Shown here piece after piece: positions 22,101-36,548 of a stretch of DNA of 64,000 nucleotides. This DNA comes from Pratylenchus scribneri (lineage: Eukaryota > Nematoda > Chromadorea > Rhabditida > Pratylenchidae): the NCBI GenBank assembly GCA_030063045.1, contig JAQSEB010000043.1, positions 334,501-398,500 on the forward strand, read 5' to 3'. The notes beneath the pieces were generated by a model. The model did no database searches, was not told the origin of the DNA, and saw nothing but the letters and a program-made list of their open reading frames with translations. Position 1 is the first letter of the stretch. Each line of letters starts with the position of its first letter. A program made the translations under genes and the position numbers.

Positions 22101-24682
22101 TATTGGTGTCTAAATTCTGCAATTTTTGTGTATATTTGGCACCTAGAAGGCATAAATGGAAATATTTTAAAATTTCTATAATTTTTTCATATTCTAGTCC
22201 TAAATACAATCATATTCGTATATTTTATTTGATCCAATACATATCTGTTGATTTTTTATAAATTAAAAATATATTAGGGTCTAAATTCTGCAATTTTTGT
22301 GTATATTTGGCACCTAGAAGGCATAAATGGAAATATTTTAAAATTTCTATAATTTTTTCATATTCTAGTCCTAAATACAATCATATTCGTATATTTTATT
22401 TGATCCAATACATATCTGTTGATTTTTTATAAATTAAAAATATATTAGGGTCTAAATTCTGCAATTTTTGTGTATATTTGGCACCTAGAAGGCATAAATG
22501 GAAATATTTTAAAATTTCTATAATTTTTTCATATTCTAGTCCTAAATACAATCATATTCGTATATTTTATTTGATCCAATACATATCTGTTGATTTTTTA
22601 TTAATTTTTAAAATATTAAGGGGGTAAATCAGGCATTTTTTGGCTATTTATGACACCTAAAAGGCCTAGATGGAAAAATTTTAAAATTTCAATAATTTTT
22701 TCTTATTCTATGTCCAAAAACACATTTCATAGTAAATTTCATTTAACTTAAAACAAATTTGTTGATTTTTTACGAATTTTTAAAATATATTAGTGTCTAA
22801 ATTGGGCACATTTCGCCTATTTTTTACAATTTTTAGGCCGAGATGGAAAAATTTTGAAATTTTAATAATTTTTTCTTATTCTACGATGAAAAAAAATGAA
22901 ACAAAGTGCCCTTCATTTTTACTAATTCCTCCTTGTTAATTTTTTATGAATTATTATAATATTGGTGTCTAAATTCTGCAATTTTTGTGTATATTTGGCA
23001 CCTAGAAGGCATAAATGGAAATATTTTAAAATTTCTATAATTTTTTCATATTCTAGTCCTAAATACAATCATATTCGTATATTTTATTTGATCCAATACA
23101 TATCTGTTGATTTTTTATAAATTAAAAATATATTAGGGTCTAAATTCTGCAATTTTTGTGTATATTTGGCACCTAGAAGGCATAAATGGAAATATTTTAA
23201 AATTTCTATAATTTTTTCATATTCTAGTCCTAAATACAATCATATTCGTATATTTTATTTGATCCAATACATATCTGTTGATTTTTTATAAATTAAAAAT
23301 ATATTAGGGTCTAAATTCTGCAATTTTTGTGTATATTTGGCACCTAGAAGGCATAAATGGAAATATTTTAAAATTTCTATAATTTTTTCATATTCTAGTC
23401 CTAAATACAATCATATTCGTATATTTTATTTGATCCAATACATATCTGTTGATTTTTTATTAATTTTTAAAATATTAAGGGGGTAAATCAGGCATTTTTT
23501 GGCTATTTATGACACCTAAAAGGCCTAGATGGAAAAATTTTAAAATTTCAATAATTTTTTCTTATTCTATGTCCAAAAACACATTTCATAGTAAATTTCA
23601 TTTAACTTTAAACAAATTTGTTGATTTTTTACGAATTTTTAAAATATATTAGTGTCTAAATTGGGCACATTTCGCCTATTTTTTACAATTTTTAGGCCGA
23701 GATGGAAAAATTTTGAAATTTTAATAATTTTTTCTTATTCTACGATGAAAAAAAATGGAACAAAGTGCCCTTCATTTTTACTAATTCCTCCTTGTTAATT
23801 TTTTATGAATTATTATAATATTGGTGTCTAAATTCTGCAATTTTTGTGTATATTTGGCACCTAGAAGGCATAAATGGAAATATTTTAAAATTTCTATAAT
23901 TTTTTCATATTCTAGTCCTAAATACAATCATATTCGTATATTTTATTTGATCCAATACATATCTGTTGATTTTTTATAAATTAAAAATATATTAGGGTCT
24001 AAATTCTGCAATTTTTGTGTATATTTGGCACCTAGAAGGCATAAATGGAAATATTTTAAAATTTCTATAATTTTTTCATATTCTAGTCCTAAATACAATC
24101 ATATTCGTATATTTTATTTGATCCAATACATATCTGTTGATTTTTTATAAATTAAAAATATATTAGGGTCTAAATTCTGCAATTTTTGTGTATATTTGGC
24201 ACCTAGAAGGCATAAATGGAAATATTTTAAAATTTCTATAATTTTTTCATATTCTAGTCCTAAATACAATCATATTCGTATATTTTATTTGATCCAATAC
24301 ATATCTGTTGATTTTTTATTAATTTTTAAAATATTAAGGGGGTAAATCAGGCATTTTTTGGCTATTTATGACACCTAAAAGGCCTAGATGGAAAAATTTT
24401 AAAATTTCAATAATTTTTTCTTATTCTATGTCCAAAAACACATTTCATAGTAAATTTCATTTAACTTTAAACAAATTTGTTGATTTTTTACGAATTTTTA
24501 AAATATATTAGTGTCTAAATTGGGCACATTTCGCCTATTTTTTACAATTTTTAGGCCGAGATGGAAAAATTTTGAAATTTTAATAATTTTTTCTTATTCT
24601 ACGATGAAAAAAAATGGAACAAAGTGCCCTTCATTTTTACTAATTCCTCCTTGTTAATTTTTTATGAATTATTATAATATTG

Positions 24683-26402
24683 GTGTCTAAATTCTGCAAT
24701 TTTTGTGTATATTTGGCACCTAGAAGGCATAAATGGAAATATTTTAAAATTTCTATAATTTTTTCATATTCTAGTCCTAAATACAATCATATTCGTATAT
24801 TTTATTTGATCCAATACATATCTGTTGATTTTTTATAAATTAAAAATATATTAGGGTCTAAATTCTGCAATTTTTGTGTATATTTGGCACCTAGAAGGCA
24901 TAAATGGAAATATTTTAAAATTTCTATAATTTTTTCATATTCTAGTCCTAAATACAATCATATTCGTATATTTTATTTGATCCAATACATATCTGTTGAT
25001 TTTTTATAAATTAAAAATATATTAGGGTCTAAATTCTGCAATTTTTGTGTATATTTGGCACCTAGAAGGCATAAATGGAAATATTTTAAAATTTCTATAA
25101 TTTTTTCATATTCTAGTCCTAAATACAATCATATTCGTATATTTTATTTGATCCAATACATATCTGTTGATTTTTTATTAATTTTTAAAATATTAAGGGG
25201 GTAAATCAGGCATTTTTTGGCTATTTATGACACCTAAAAGGCCTAGATGGAAAAATTTTAAAATTTCAATAATTTTTTCTTATTCTATGTCCAAAAACAC
25301 ATTTCATAGTAAATTTCATTTAACTTAAAACAAATTTGTTGATTTTTTACGAATTTTTAAAATATATTAGTGTCTAAATTGGGCACATTTCGCCTATTTT
25401 TTACAATTTTTAGGCCGAGATGGAAAAATTTTGAAATTTTAATAATTTTTTCTTATTCTATGTCCAAAAACACATTTCATAGTAAATTTCATTTAACTTA
25501 AAACAAATTTGTTGATTTTTTACGAATTTTTAAAATATATTAGTGTCTAAATTGGGCACATTTCGCCTATTTTTTACAATTTCTAGGCTTAGATGGAAAA
25601 ATTTTAAAATTTCAATAATTTTTTCTTATTCTACGATGAAAAAAAATGGACCAAAGTGCCCTTCATTTTTACTAATTCCTCCTTGTTGATTTTTTATAAA
25701 TTAAAAATATATTAGGGTCTAAATTCTGCAATTTTTGTGTATATTTGGCACCTAGAAGGCATAAATGGAAATATTTTAAAATTTCTATAATTTTTTCATA
25801 TTCTAGTCCTAAATACAATCATATTCGTATATTTTATTTGATCCAATACATATCTGTTGATTTTTTATAAATTAAAAATATATTAGGGTCTAAATTCTGC
25901 AATTTTTGTGTATATTTGGCACCTAGAAGGCATAAATGGAAATATTTTAAAATTTCTATAATTTTTTCATATTCTAGTCCTAAATACAATCATATTCGTA
26001 TATTTTATTTGATCCAATACATATCTGTTGATTTTTTATTAATTTTTAAAATATTAAGGGGGTAAATCAGGCATTTTTTGGCTATTTATGACACCTAAAA
26101 GGCCTAGATGGAAAAATTTTAAAATTTCAATAATTTTTTCTTATTCTATGTCCAAAAACACATTTCATAGTAAATTTCATTTAACTTAAAACAAATTTGT
26201 TGATTTTTTACGAATTTTTAAAATATATTAGTGTCTAAATTGGGCACATTTCGCCTATTTTTTACAATTTTTAGGCCGAGATGGAAAAATTTTGAAATTT
26301 TAATAATTTTTTCTTATTCTACGATGAAAAAAAATGGAACAAAGTGCCCTTCATTTTTACTAATTCCTCCTTGTTAATTTTTTATGAATTATTATAATAT
26401 TG
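24683..26402. repeat. Compound unit, 1,720 bp, copy 1
   Basis: Order: A A A B CB CA A A B C. CB (25370-25542, 173 bp) is the first half of C joined to the second half of B at CTTATTCTA|TGTCC. CA (25543-25714, 172 bp) is most of C joined to the tail of A at TTGTTGATTTTTTAT. It is directly repeated at 26403. Confidence 0.9.
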
Positions 26403-28122
26403 GTGTCTAAATTCTGCAATTTTTGTGTATATTTGGCACCTAGAAGGCATAAATGGAAATATTTTAAAATTTCTATAATTTTTTCATATTCTAGTCCTAA
26501 ATACAATCATATTCGTATATTTTATTTGATCCAATACATATCTGTTGATTTTTTATAAATTAAAAATATATTAGGGTCTAAATTCTGCAATTTTTGTGTA
26601 TATTTGGCACCTAGAAGGCATAAATGGAAATATTTTAAAATTTCTATAATTTTTTCATATTCTAGTCCTAAATACAATCATATTCGTATATTTTATTTGA
26701 TCCAATACATATCTGTTGATTTTTTATAAATTAAAAATATATTAGGGTCTAAATTCTGCAATTTTTGTGTATATTTGGCACCTAGAAGGCATAAATGGAA
26801 ATATTTTAAAATTTCTATAATTTTTTCATATTCTAGTCCTAAATACAATCATATTCGTATATTTTATTTGATCCAATACATATCTGTTGATTTTTTATTA
26901 ATTTTTAAAATATTAAGGGGGTAAATCAGGCATTTTTTGGCTATTTATGACACCTAAAAGGCCTAGATGGAAAAATTTTAAAATTTCAATAATTTTTTCT
27001 TATTCTATGTCCAAAAACACATTTCATAGTAAATTTCATTTAACTTAAAACAAATTTGTTGATTTTTTACGAATTTTTAAAATATATTAGTGTCTAAATT
27101 GGGCACATTTCGCCTATTTTTTACAATTTTTAGGCCGAGATGGAAAAATTTTGAAATTTTAATAATTTTTTCTTATTCTATGTCCAAAAACACATTTCAT
27201 AGTAAATTTCATTTAACTTAAAACAAATTTGTTGATTTTTTACGAATTTTTAAAATATATTAGTGTCTAAATTGGGCACATTTCGCCTATTTTTTACAAT
27301 TTCTAGGCTTAGATGGAAAAATTTTAAAATTTCAATAATTTTTTCTTATTCTACGATGAAAAAAAATGGACCAAAGTGCCCTTCATTTTTACTAATTCCT
27401 CCTTGTTGATTTTTTATAAATTAAAAATATATTAGGGTCTAAATTCTGCAATTTTTGTGTATATTTGGCACCTAGAAGGCATAAATGGAAATATTTTAAA
27501 ATTTCTATAATTTTTTCATATTCTAGTCCTAAATACAATCATATTCGTATATTTTATTTGATCCAATACATATCTGTTGATTTTTTATAAATTAAAAATA
27601 TATTAGGGTCTAAATTCTGCAATTTTTGTGTATATTTGGCACCTAGAAGGCATAAATGGAAATATTTTAAAATTTCTATAATTTTTTCATATTCTAGTCC
27701 TAAATACAATCATATTCGTATATTTTATTTGATCCAATACATATCTGTTGATTTTTTATTAATTTTTAAAATATTAAGGGGGTAAATCAGGCATTTTTTG
27801 GCTATTTATGACACCTAAAAGGCCTAGATGGAAAAATTTTAAAATTTCAATAATTTTTTCTTATTCTATGTCCAAAAACACATTTCATAGTAAATTTCAT
27901 TTAACTTAAAACAAATTTGTTGATTTTTTACGAATTTTTAAAATATATTAGTGTCTAAATTGGGCACATTTCGCCTATTTTTTACAATTTTTAGGCCGAG
28001 ATGGAAAAATTTTGAAATTTTAATAATTTTTTCTTATTCTACGATGAAAAAAAATGGAACAAAGTGCCCTTCATTTTTACTAATTCCTCCTTGTTAATTT
28101 TTTATGAATTATTATAATATTG
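26403..28122. repeat. Compound unit, 1,720 bp, copy 2
   Basis: Direct tandem copy of 24683-26402 with the same order of ten monomers, including CB at 27090 and CA at 27263 with the GGACC variant. Confidence 0.9.
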
Positions 28123-31100
28123 GTGTCTAAATTCTGCAATTTTTGTGTATATTTGGCACCTAGAAGGCATAAATGGAAATATTTTAAAATTTCTATAATT
28201 TTTTCATATTCTAGTCCTAAATACAATCATATTCGTATATTTTATTTGATCCAATACATATCTGTTGATTTTTTATAAATTAAAAATATATTAGGGTCTA
28301 AATTCTGCAATTTTTGTGTATATTTGGCACCTAGAAGGCATAAATGGAAATATTTTAAAATTTCTATAATTTTTTCATATTCTAGTCCTAAATACAATCA
28401 TATTCGTATATTTTATTTGATCCAATACATATCTGTTGATTTTTTATTAATTTTTAAAATATTAAGGGGGTAAATCAGGCATTTTTTGGCTATTTATGAC
28501 ACCTAAAAGGCCTAGATGGAAAAATTTTAAAATTTCAATAATTTTTTCTTATTCTATGTCCAAAAACACATTTCATAGTAAATTTCATTTAACTTAAAAC
28601 AAATTTGTTGATTTTTTACGAATTTTTAAAATATATTAGTGTCTAAATTGGGCACATTTCGCCTATTTTTTACAATTTTTAGGCCGAGATGGAAAAATTT
28701 TGAAATTTTAATAATTTTTTCTTATTCTACGATGAAAAAAAATGGAACAAAGTGCCCTTCATTTTTACTAATTCCTCCTTGTTAATTTTTTATGAATTAT
28801 TATAATATTGGTGTCTAAATTCTGCAATTTTTGTGTATATTTGGCACCTAGAAGGCATAAATGGAAATATTTTAAAATTTCTATAATTTTTTCATATTCT
28901 AGTCCTAAATACAATCATATTCGTATATTTTATTTGATCCAATACATATCTGTTGATTTTTTATAAATTAAAAATATATTAGGGTCTAAATTCTGCAATT
29001 TTTGTGTATATTTGGCACCTAGAAGGCATAAATGGAAATATTTTAAAATTTCTATAATTTTTTCATATTCTAGTCCTAAATACAATCATATTCGTATATT
29101 TTATTTGATCCAATACATATCTGTTGATTTTTTATTAATTTTTAAAATATTAAGGGGGTAAATCAGGCATTTTTTGGCTATTTATGACACCTAAAAGGCC
29201 TAGATGGAAAAATTTTAAAATTTCAATAATTTTTTCTTATTCTATGTCCAAAAACACATTTCATAGTAAATTTCATTTAACTTAAAACAAATTTGTTGAT
29301 TTTTTACGAATTTTTAAAATATATTAGTGTCTAAATTGGGCACATTTCGCCTATTTTTTACAATTTTTAGGCCGAGATGGAAAAATTTTGAAATTTTAAT
29401 AATTTTTTCTTATTCTACGATGAAAAAAAATGGAACAAAGTGCCCTTCATTTTTACTAATTCCTCCTTGTTAATTTTTTATGAATTATTATAATATTGGT
29501 GTCTAAATTCTGCAATTTTTGTGTATATTTGGCACCTAGAAGGCATAAATGGAAATATTTTAAAATTTCTATAATTTTTTCATATTCTAGTCCTAAATAC
29601 AATCATATTCGTATATTTTATTTGATCCAATACATATCTGTTGATTTTTTATTAATTTTTAAAATATTAAGGGGGTAAATCAGGCATTTTTTGGCTATTT
29701 ATGACACCTAAAAGGCCTAGATGGAAAAATTTTAAAATTTCAATAATTTTTTCTTATTCTATGTCCAAAAACACATTTCATAGTAAATTTCATTTAACTT
29801 AAAACAAATTTGTTGATTTTTTACGAATTTTTAAAATATATTAGTGTCTAAATTGGGCACATTTCGCCTATTTTTTACAATTTTTAGGCCGAGATGGAAA
29901 AATTTTGAAATTTTAATAATTTTTTCTTATTCTACGATGAAAAAAAATGGAACAAAGTGCCCTTCATTTTTACTAATTCCTCCTTGTTAATTTTTTATGA
30001 ATTATTATAATATTGGTGTCTAAATTCTGCAATTTTTGTGTATATTTGGCACCTAGAAGGCATAAATGGAAATATTTTAAAATTTCTATAATTTTTTCAT
30101 ATTCTAGTCCTAAATACAATCATATTCGTATATTTTATTTGATCCAATACATATCTGTTGATTTTTTATAAATTAAAAATATATTAGGGTCTAAATTCTG
30201 CAATTTTTGTGTATATTTGGCACCTAGAAGGCATAAATGGAAATATTTTAAAATTTCTATAATTTTTTCATATTCTAGTCCTAAATACAATCATATTCGT
30301 ATATTTTATTTGATCCAATACATATCTGTTGATTTTTTATAAATTAAAAATATATTAGGGTCTAAATTCTGCAATTTTTGTGTATATTTGGCACCTAGAA
30401 GGCATAAATGGAAATATTTTAAAATTTCTATAATTTTTTCATATTCTAGTCCTAAATACAATCATATTCGTATATTTTATTTGATCCAATACATATCTGT
30501 TGATTTTTTATTAATTTTTAAAATATTAAGGGGGTAAATCAGGCATTTTTTGGCTATTTATGACACCTAAAAGGCCTAGATGGAAAAATTTTAAAATTTC
30601 AATAATTTTTTCTTATTCTATGTCCAAAAACACATTTCATAGTAAATTTCATTTAACTTAAAACAAATTTGTTGATTTTTACGAATTTTTAAAATATATT
30701 AGTGTCTAAATTGGGCACATTTCGCCTATTTTTTACAATTTTTAGGCCGAGATGGAAAAATTTTGAAATTTTAATAATTTTTTCTTATTCTACGATGAAA
30801 AAAAATGGAACAAAGTGCCCTTCATTTTTACTAATTCCTCCTTGTTAATTTTTTATGAATTATTATAATATTGGTGTCTAAATTCTGCAATTTTTGTGTA
30901 TATTTGGCACCTAGAAGGCATAAATGGAAATATTTTAAAATTTCTATAATTTTTTCATATTCTAGTCCTAAATACAATCATATTCGTATATTTTATTTGA
31001 TCCAATACATATCTGTTGATTTTTTATAAATTAAAAATATATTAGGGTCTAAATTCTGCAATTTTTGTGTATATTTGGCACCTAGAAGGCATAAATGGAA

Positions 31101-32591
31101 ATATTTTAAAATTTCTATAATTTTTTCATATTCTAGTCCTAAATACAATCATATTCGTATATTTTATTTGATCCAATACATATCTGTTGATTTTTTATAA
31201 ATTAAAAATATATTAGGGTCTAAATTCTGCAATTTTTGTGTATATTTGGCACCTAGAAGGCATAAATGGAAATATTTTAAAATTTCTATAATTTTTTCAT
31301 ATTCTAGTCCTAAATACAATCATATTCGTATATTTTATTTGATCCAATACATATCTGTTGATTTTTTATTAATTTTTAAAATATTAAGGGGGTAAATCAG
31401 GCATTTTTTGGCTATTTATGACACCTAAAAGGCCTAGATGGAAAAATTTTAAAATTTCAATAATTTTTTCTTATTCTATGTCCAAAAACACATTTCATAG
31501 TAAATTTCATTTAACTTAAAACAAATTTGTTGATTTTTTACGAATTTTTAAAATATATTAGTGTCTAAATTGGGCACATTTCGCCTATTTTTTACAATTT
31601 TTAGGCCGAGATGGAAAAATTTTGAAATTTTAATAATTTTTTCTTATTCTACGATGAAAAAAAATGGAACAAAGTGCCCTTCATTTTTACTAATTCCTCC
31701 TTGTTAATTTTTTATGAATTATTATAATATTGGTGTCTAAATTCTGCAATTTTTGTGTATATTTGGCACCTAGAAGGCATAAATGGAAATATTTTAAAAT
31801 TTCTATAATTTTTTCATATTCTAGTCCTAAATACAATCATATTCGTATATTTTATTTGATCCAATACATATCTGTTGATTTTTTATAAATTAAAAATATA
31901 TTAGGGTCTAAATTCTGCAATTTTTGTGTATATTTGGCACCTAGAAGGCATAAATGGAAATATTTTAAAATTTCTATAATTTTTTCATATTCTAGTCCTA
32001 AATACAATCATATTCGTATATTTTATTTGATCCAATACATATCTGTTGATTTTTTATAAATTAAAAATATATTAGGGTCTAAATTCTGCAATTTTTGTGT
32101 ATATTTGGCACCTAGAAGGCATAAATGGAAATATTTTAAAATTTCTATAATTTTTTCATATTCTAGTCCTAAATACAATCATATTCGTATATTTTATTTG
32201 ATCCAATACATATCTGTTGATTTTTTATTAATTTTTAAAATATTAAGGGGGTAAATCAGGCATTTTTTGGCTATTTATGACACCTAAAAGGCCTAGATGG
32301 AAAAATTTTAAAATTTCAATAATTTTTTCTTATTCTATGTCCAAAAACACATTTCATAGTAAATTTCATTTAACTTAAAACAAATTTGTTGATTTTTTAC
32401 GAATTTTTAAAATATATTAGTGTCTAAATTGGGCACATTTCGCCTATTTTTTACAATTTTTAGGCCGAGATGGAAAAATTTTGAAATTTTAATAATTTTT
32501 TCTTATTCTACGATGAAAAAAAATGGAACAAAGTGCCCTTCATTTTTACTAATTCCTCCTTGTTAATTTTTTATGAATTATTATAATATTG

Positions 32592-34830
32592 GTGTCTAAA
32601 TTCTGCAATTTTTGTGTATATTTGGCACCTAGAAGGCATAAATGGAAATATTTTAAAATTTCTATAATTTTTTCATATTCTAGTCCTAAATACAATCATA
32701 TTCGTATATTTTATTTGATCCAATACATATCTGTTGATTTTTTATAAATTAAAAATATATTAGGGTCTAAATTCTGCAATTTTTGTGTATATTTGGCACC
32801 TAGAAGGCATAAATGGAAATATTTTAAAATTTCTATAATTTTTTCATATTCTAGTCCTAAATACAATCATATTCGTATATTTTATTTGATCCAATACATA
32901 TCTGTTGATTTTTTATAAATTAAAAATATATTAGGGTCTAAATTCTGCAATTTTTGTGTATATTTGGCACCTAGAAGGCATAAATGGAAATATTTTAAAA
33001 TTTCTATAATTTTTTCATATTCTAGTCCTAAATACAATCATATTCGTATATTTTATTTGATCCAATACATATCTGTTGATTTTTTATTAATTTTTAAAAT
33101 ATTAAGGGGGTAAATCAGGCATTTTTTGGCTATTTATGACACCTAAAAGGCCTAGATGGAAAAATTTTAAAATTTCAATAATTTTTTCTTATTCTATGTC
33201 CAAAAACACATTTCATAGTAAATTTCATTTAACTTAAAACAAATTTGTTGATTTTTTACGAATTTTTAAAATATATTAGTGTCTAAATTGGGCACATTTC
33301 GCCTATTTTTTACAATTTTTAGGCCGAGATGGAAAAATTTTGAAATTTTAATAATTTTTTCTTATTCTATGTCCAAAAACACATTTCATAGTAAATTTCA
33401 TTTAACTTAAAACAAATTTGTTGATTTTTTACGAATTTTTAAAATATATTAGTGTCTAAATTGGGCACATTTCGCCTATTTTTTACAATTTCTAGGCTTA
33501 GATGGAAAAATTTTAAAATTTCAATAATTTTTTCTTATTCTACGATGAAAAAAAATGGACCAAAGTGCCCTTCATTTTTACTAATTCCTCCTTGTTGATT
33601 TTTTATAAATTAAAAATATATTAGGGTCTAAATTCTGCAATTTTTGTGTATATTTGGCACCTAGAAGGCATAAATGGAAATATTTTAAAATTTCTATAAT
33701 TTTTTCATATTCTAGTCCTAAATACAATCATATTCGTATATTTTATTTGATCCAATACATATCTGTTGATTTTTTATTAATTTTTAAAATATTAAGGGGG
33801 TAAATCAGGCATTTTTTGGCTATTTATGACACCTAAAAGGCCTAGATGGAAAAATTTTAAAATTTCAATAATTTTTTCTTATTCTATGTCCAAAAACACA
33901 TTTCATAGTAAATTTCATTTAACTTAAAACAAATTTGTTGATTTTTTACGAATTTTTAAAATATATTAGTGTCTAAATTGGGCACATTTCGCCTATTTTT
34001 TACAATTTTTAGGCCGAGATGGAAAAATTTTGAAATTTTAATAATTTTTTCTTATTCTATGTCCAAAAACACATTTCATAGTAAATTTCATTTAACTTAA
34101 AACAAATTTGTTGATTTTTTACGAATTTTTAAAATATATTAGTGTCTAAATTGGGCACATTTCGCCTATTTTTTACAATTTCTAGGCTTAGATGGAAAAA
34201 TTTTAAAATTTCAATAATTTTTTCTTATTCTACGATGAAAAAAAATGGACCAAAGTGCCCTTCATTTTTACTAATTCCTCCTTGTTGATTTTTTATAAAT
34301 TAAAAATATATTAGGGTCTAAATTCTGCAATTTTTGTGTATATTTGGCACCTAGAAGGCATAAATGGAAATATTTTAAAATTTCTATAATTTTTTCATAT
34401 TCTAGTCCTAAATACAATCATATTCGTATATTTTATTTGATCCAATACATATCTGTTGATTTTTTATTAATTTTTAAAATATTAAGGGGGTAAATCAGGC
34501 ATTTTTTGGCTATTTATGACACCTAAAAGGCCTAGATGGAAAAATTTTAAAATTTCAATAATTTTTTCTTATTCTATGTCCAAAAACACATTTCATAGTA
34601 AATTTCATTTAACTTAAAACAAATTTGTTGATTTTTTACGAATTTTTAAAATATATTAGTGTCTAAATTGGGCACATTTCGCCTATTTTTTACAATTTTT
34701 AGGCCGAGATGGAAAAATTTTGAAATTTTAATAATTTTTTCTTATTCTACGATGAAAAAAAATGGAACAAAGTGCCCTTCATTTTTACTAATTCCTCCTT
34801 GTTAATTTTTTATGAATTATTATAATATTG
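32592..34830. repeat. Compound unit, 2,239 bp, copy 1
   Basis: Order: A A A B CB CA A B CB CA A B C. The 690-bp block B-CB-CA-A occurs twice in tandem (33105-33794 and 33795-34484). The same thirteen-monomer unit recurs at 36549. Confidence 0.9.
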
Positions 34831-36548
34831 GTGTCTAAATTCTGCAATTTTTGTGTATATTTGGCACCTAGAAGGCATAAATGGAAATATTTTAAAATTT
34901 CTATAATTTTTTCATATTCTAGTCCTAAATACAATCATATTCGTATATTTTATTTGATCCAATACATATCTGTTGATTTTTTATAAATTAAAAATATATT
35001 AGGGTCTAAATTCTGCAATTTTTGTGTATATTTGGCACCTAGAAGGCATAAATGGAAATATTTTAAAATTTCTATAATTTTTTCATATTCTAGTCCTAAA
35101 TACAATCATATTCGTATATTTTATTTGATCCAATACATATCTGTTGATTTTTTATAAATTAAAAATATATTAGGGTCTAAATTCTGCAATTTTTGTGTAT
35201 ATTTGGCACCTAGAAGGCATAAATGGAAATATTTTAAAATTTCTATAATTTTTTCATATTCTAGTCCTAAATACAATCATATTCGTATATTTTATTTGAT
35301 CCAATACATATCTGTTGATTTTTTATTAATTTTTAAAATATTAAGGGGGTAAATCAGGCATTTTTTGGCTATTTATGACACCTAAAAGGCCTAGATGGAA
35401 AAATTTTAAAATTTCAATAATTTTTTCTTATTCTATGTCCAAAAACACATTTCATAGTAAATTTCATTTAACTTAAAACAAATTTGTTGATTTTTTACGA
35501 ATTTTTAAAATATATTAGTGTCTAAATTGGGCACATTTCGCCTATTTTTTACAATTTTTAGGCCGAGATGGAAAAATTTTGAAATTTTAATAATTTTTTC
35601 TTATTCTACGATGAAAAAAAATGGAACAAAGTGCCCTTCATTTTTACTAATTCCTCCTTGTTAATTTTTTATGAATTATTATAATATTGGTGTCTAAATT
35701 CTGCAATTTTTGTGTATATTTGGCACCTAGAAGGCATAAATGGAAATATTTTAAAATTTCTATAATTTTTTCATATTCTAGTCCTAAATACAATCATATT
35801 CGTATATTTTATTTGATCCAATACATATCTGTTGATTTTTTATAAATTAAAAATATATTAGGGTCTAAATTCTGCAATTTTTGTGTATATTTGGCACCTA
35901 GAAGGCATAAATGGAAATATTTTAAAATTTCTATAATTTTTTCATATTCTAGTCCTAAATACAATCATATTCGTATATTTTATTTGATCCAATACATATC
36001 TGTTGATTTTTTATAAATTAAAAATATATTAGGGTCTAAATTCTGCAATTTTTGTGTATATTTGGCACCTAGAAGGCATAAATGGAAATATTTTAAAATT
36101 TCTATAATTTTTTCATATTCTAGTCCTAAATACAATCATATTCGTATATTTTATTTGATCCAATACATATCTGTTGATTTTTTATTAATTTTTAAAATAT
36201 TAAGGGGGTAAATCAGGCATTTTTTGGCTATTTATGACACCTAAAAGGCCTAGATGGAAAAATTTTAAAATTTCAATAATTTTTTCTTATTCTATGTCCA
36301 AAAACACATTTCATAGTAAATTTCATTTAACTTAAAACAAATTTGTTGATTTTTTACGAATTTTTAAAATATATTAGTGTCTAAATTGGGCACATTTCGC
36401 CTATTTTTTACAATTTTTAGGCCGAGATGGAAAAATTTTGAAATTTTAATAATTTTTTCTTATTCTACGATGAAAAAAAATGGAACAAAGTGCCCTTCAT
36501 TTTTACTAATTCCTCCTTGTTAATTTTTTATGAATTATTATAATATTG

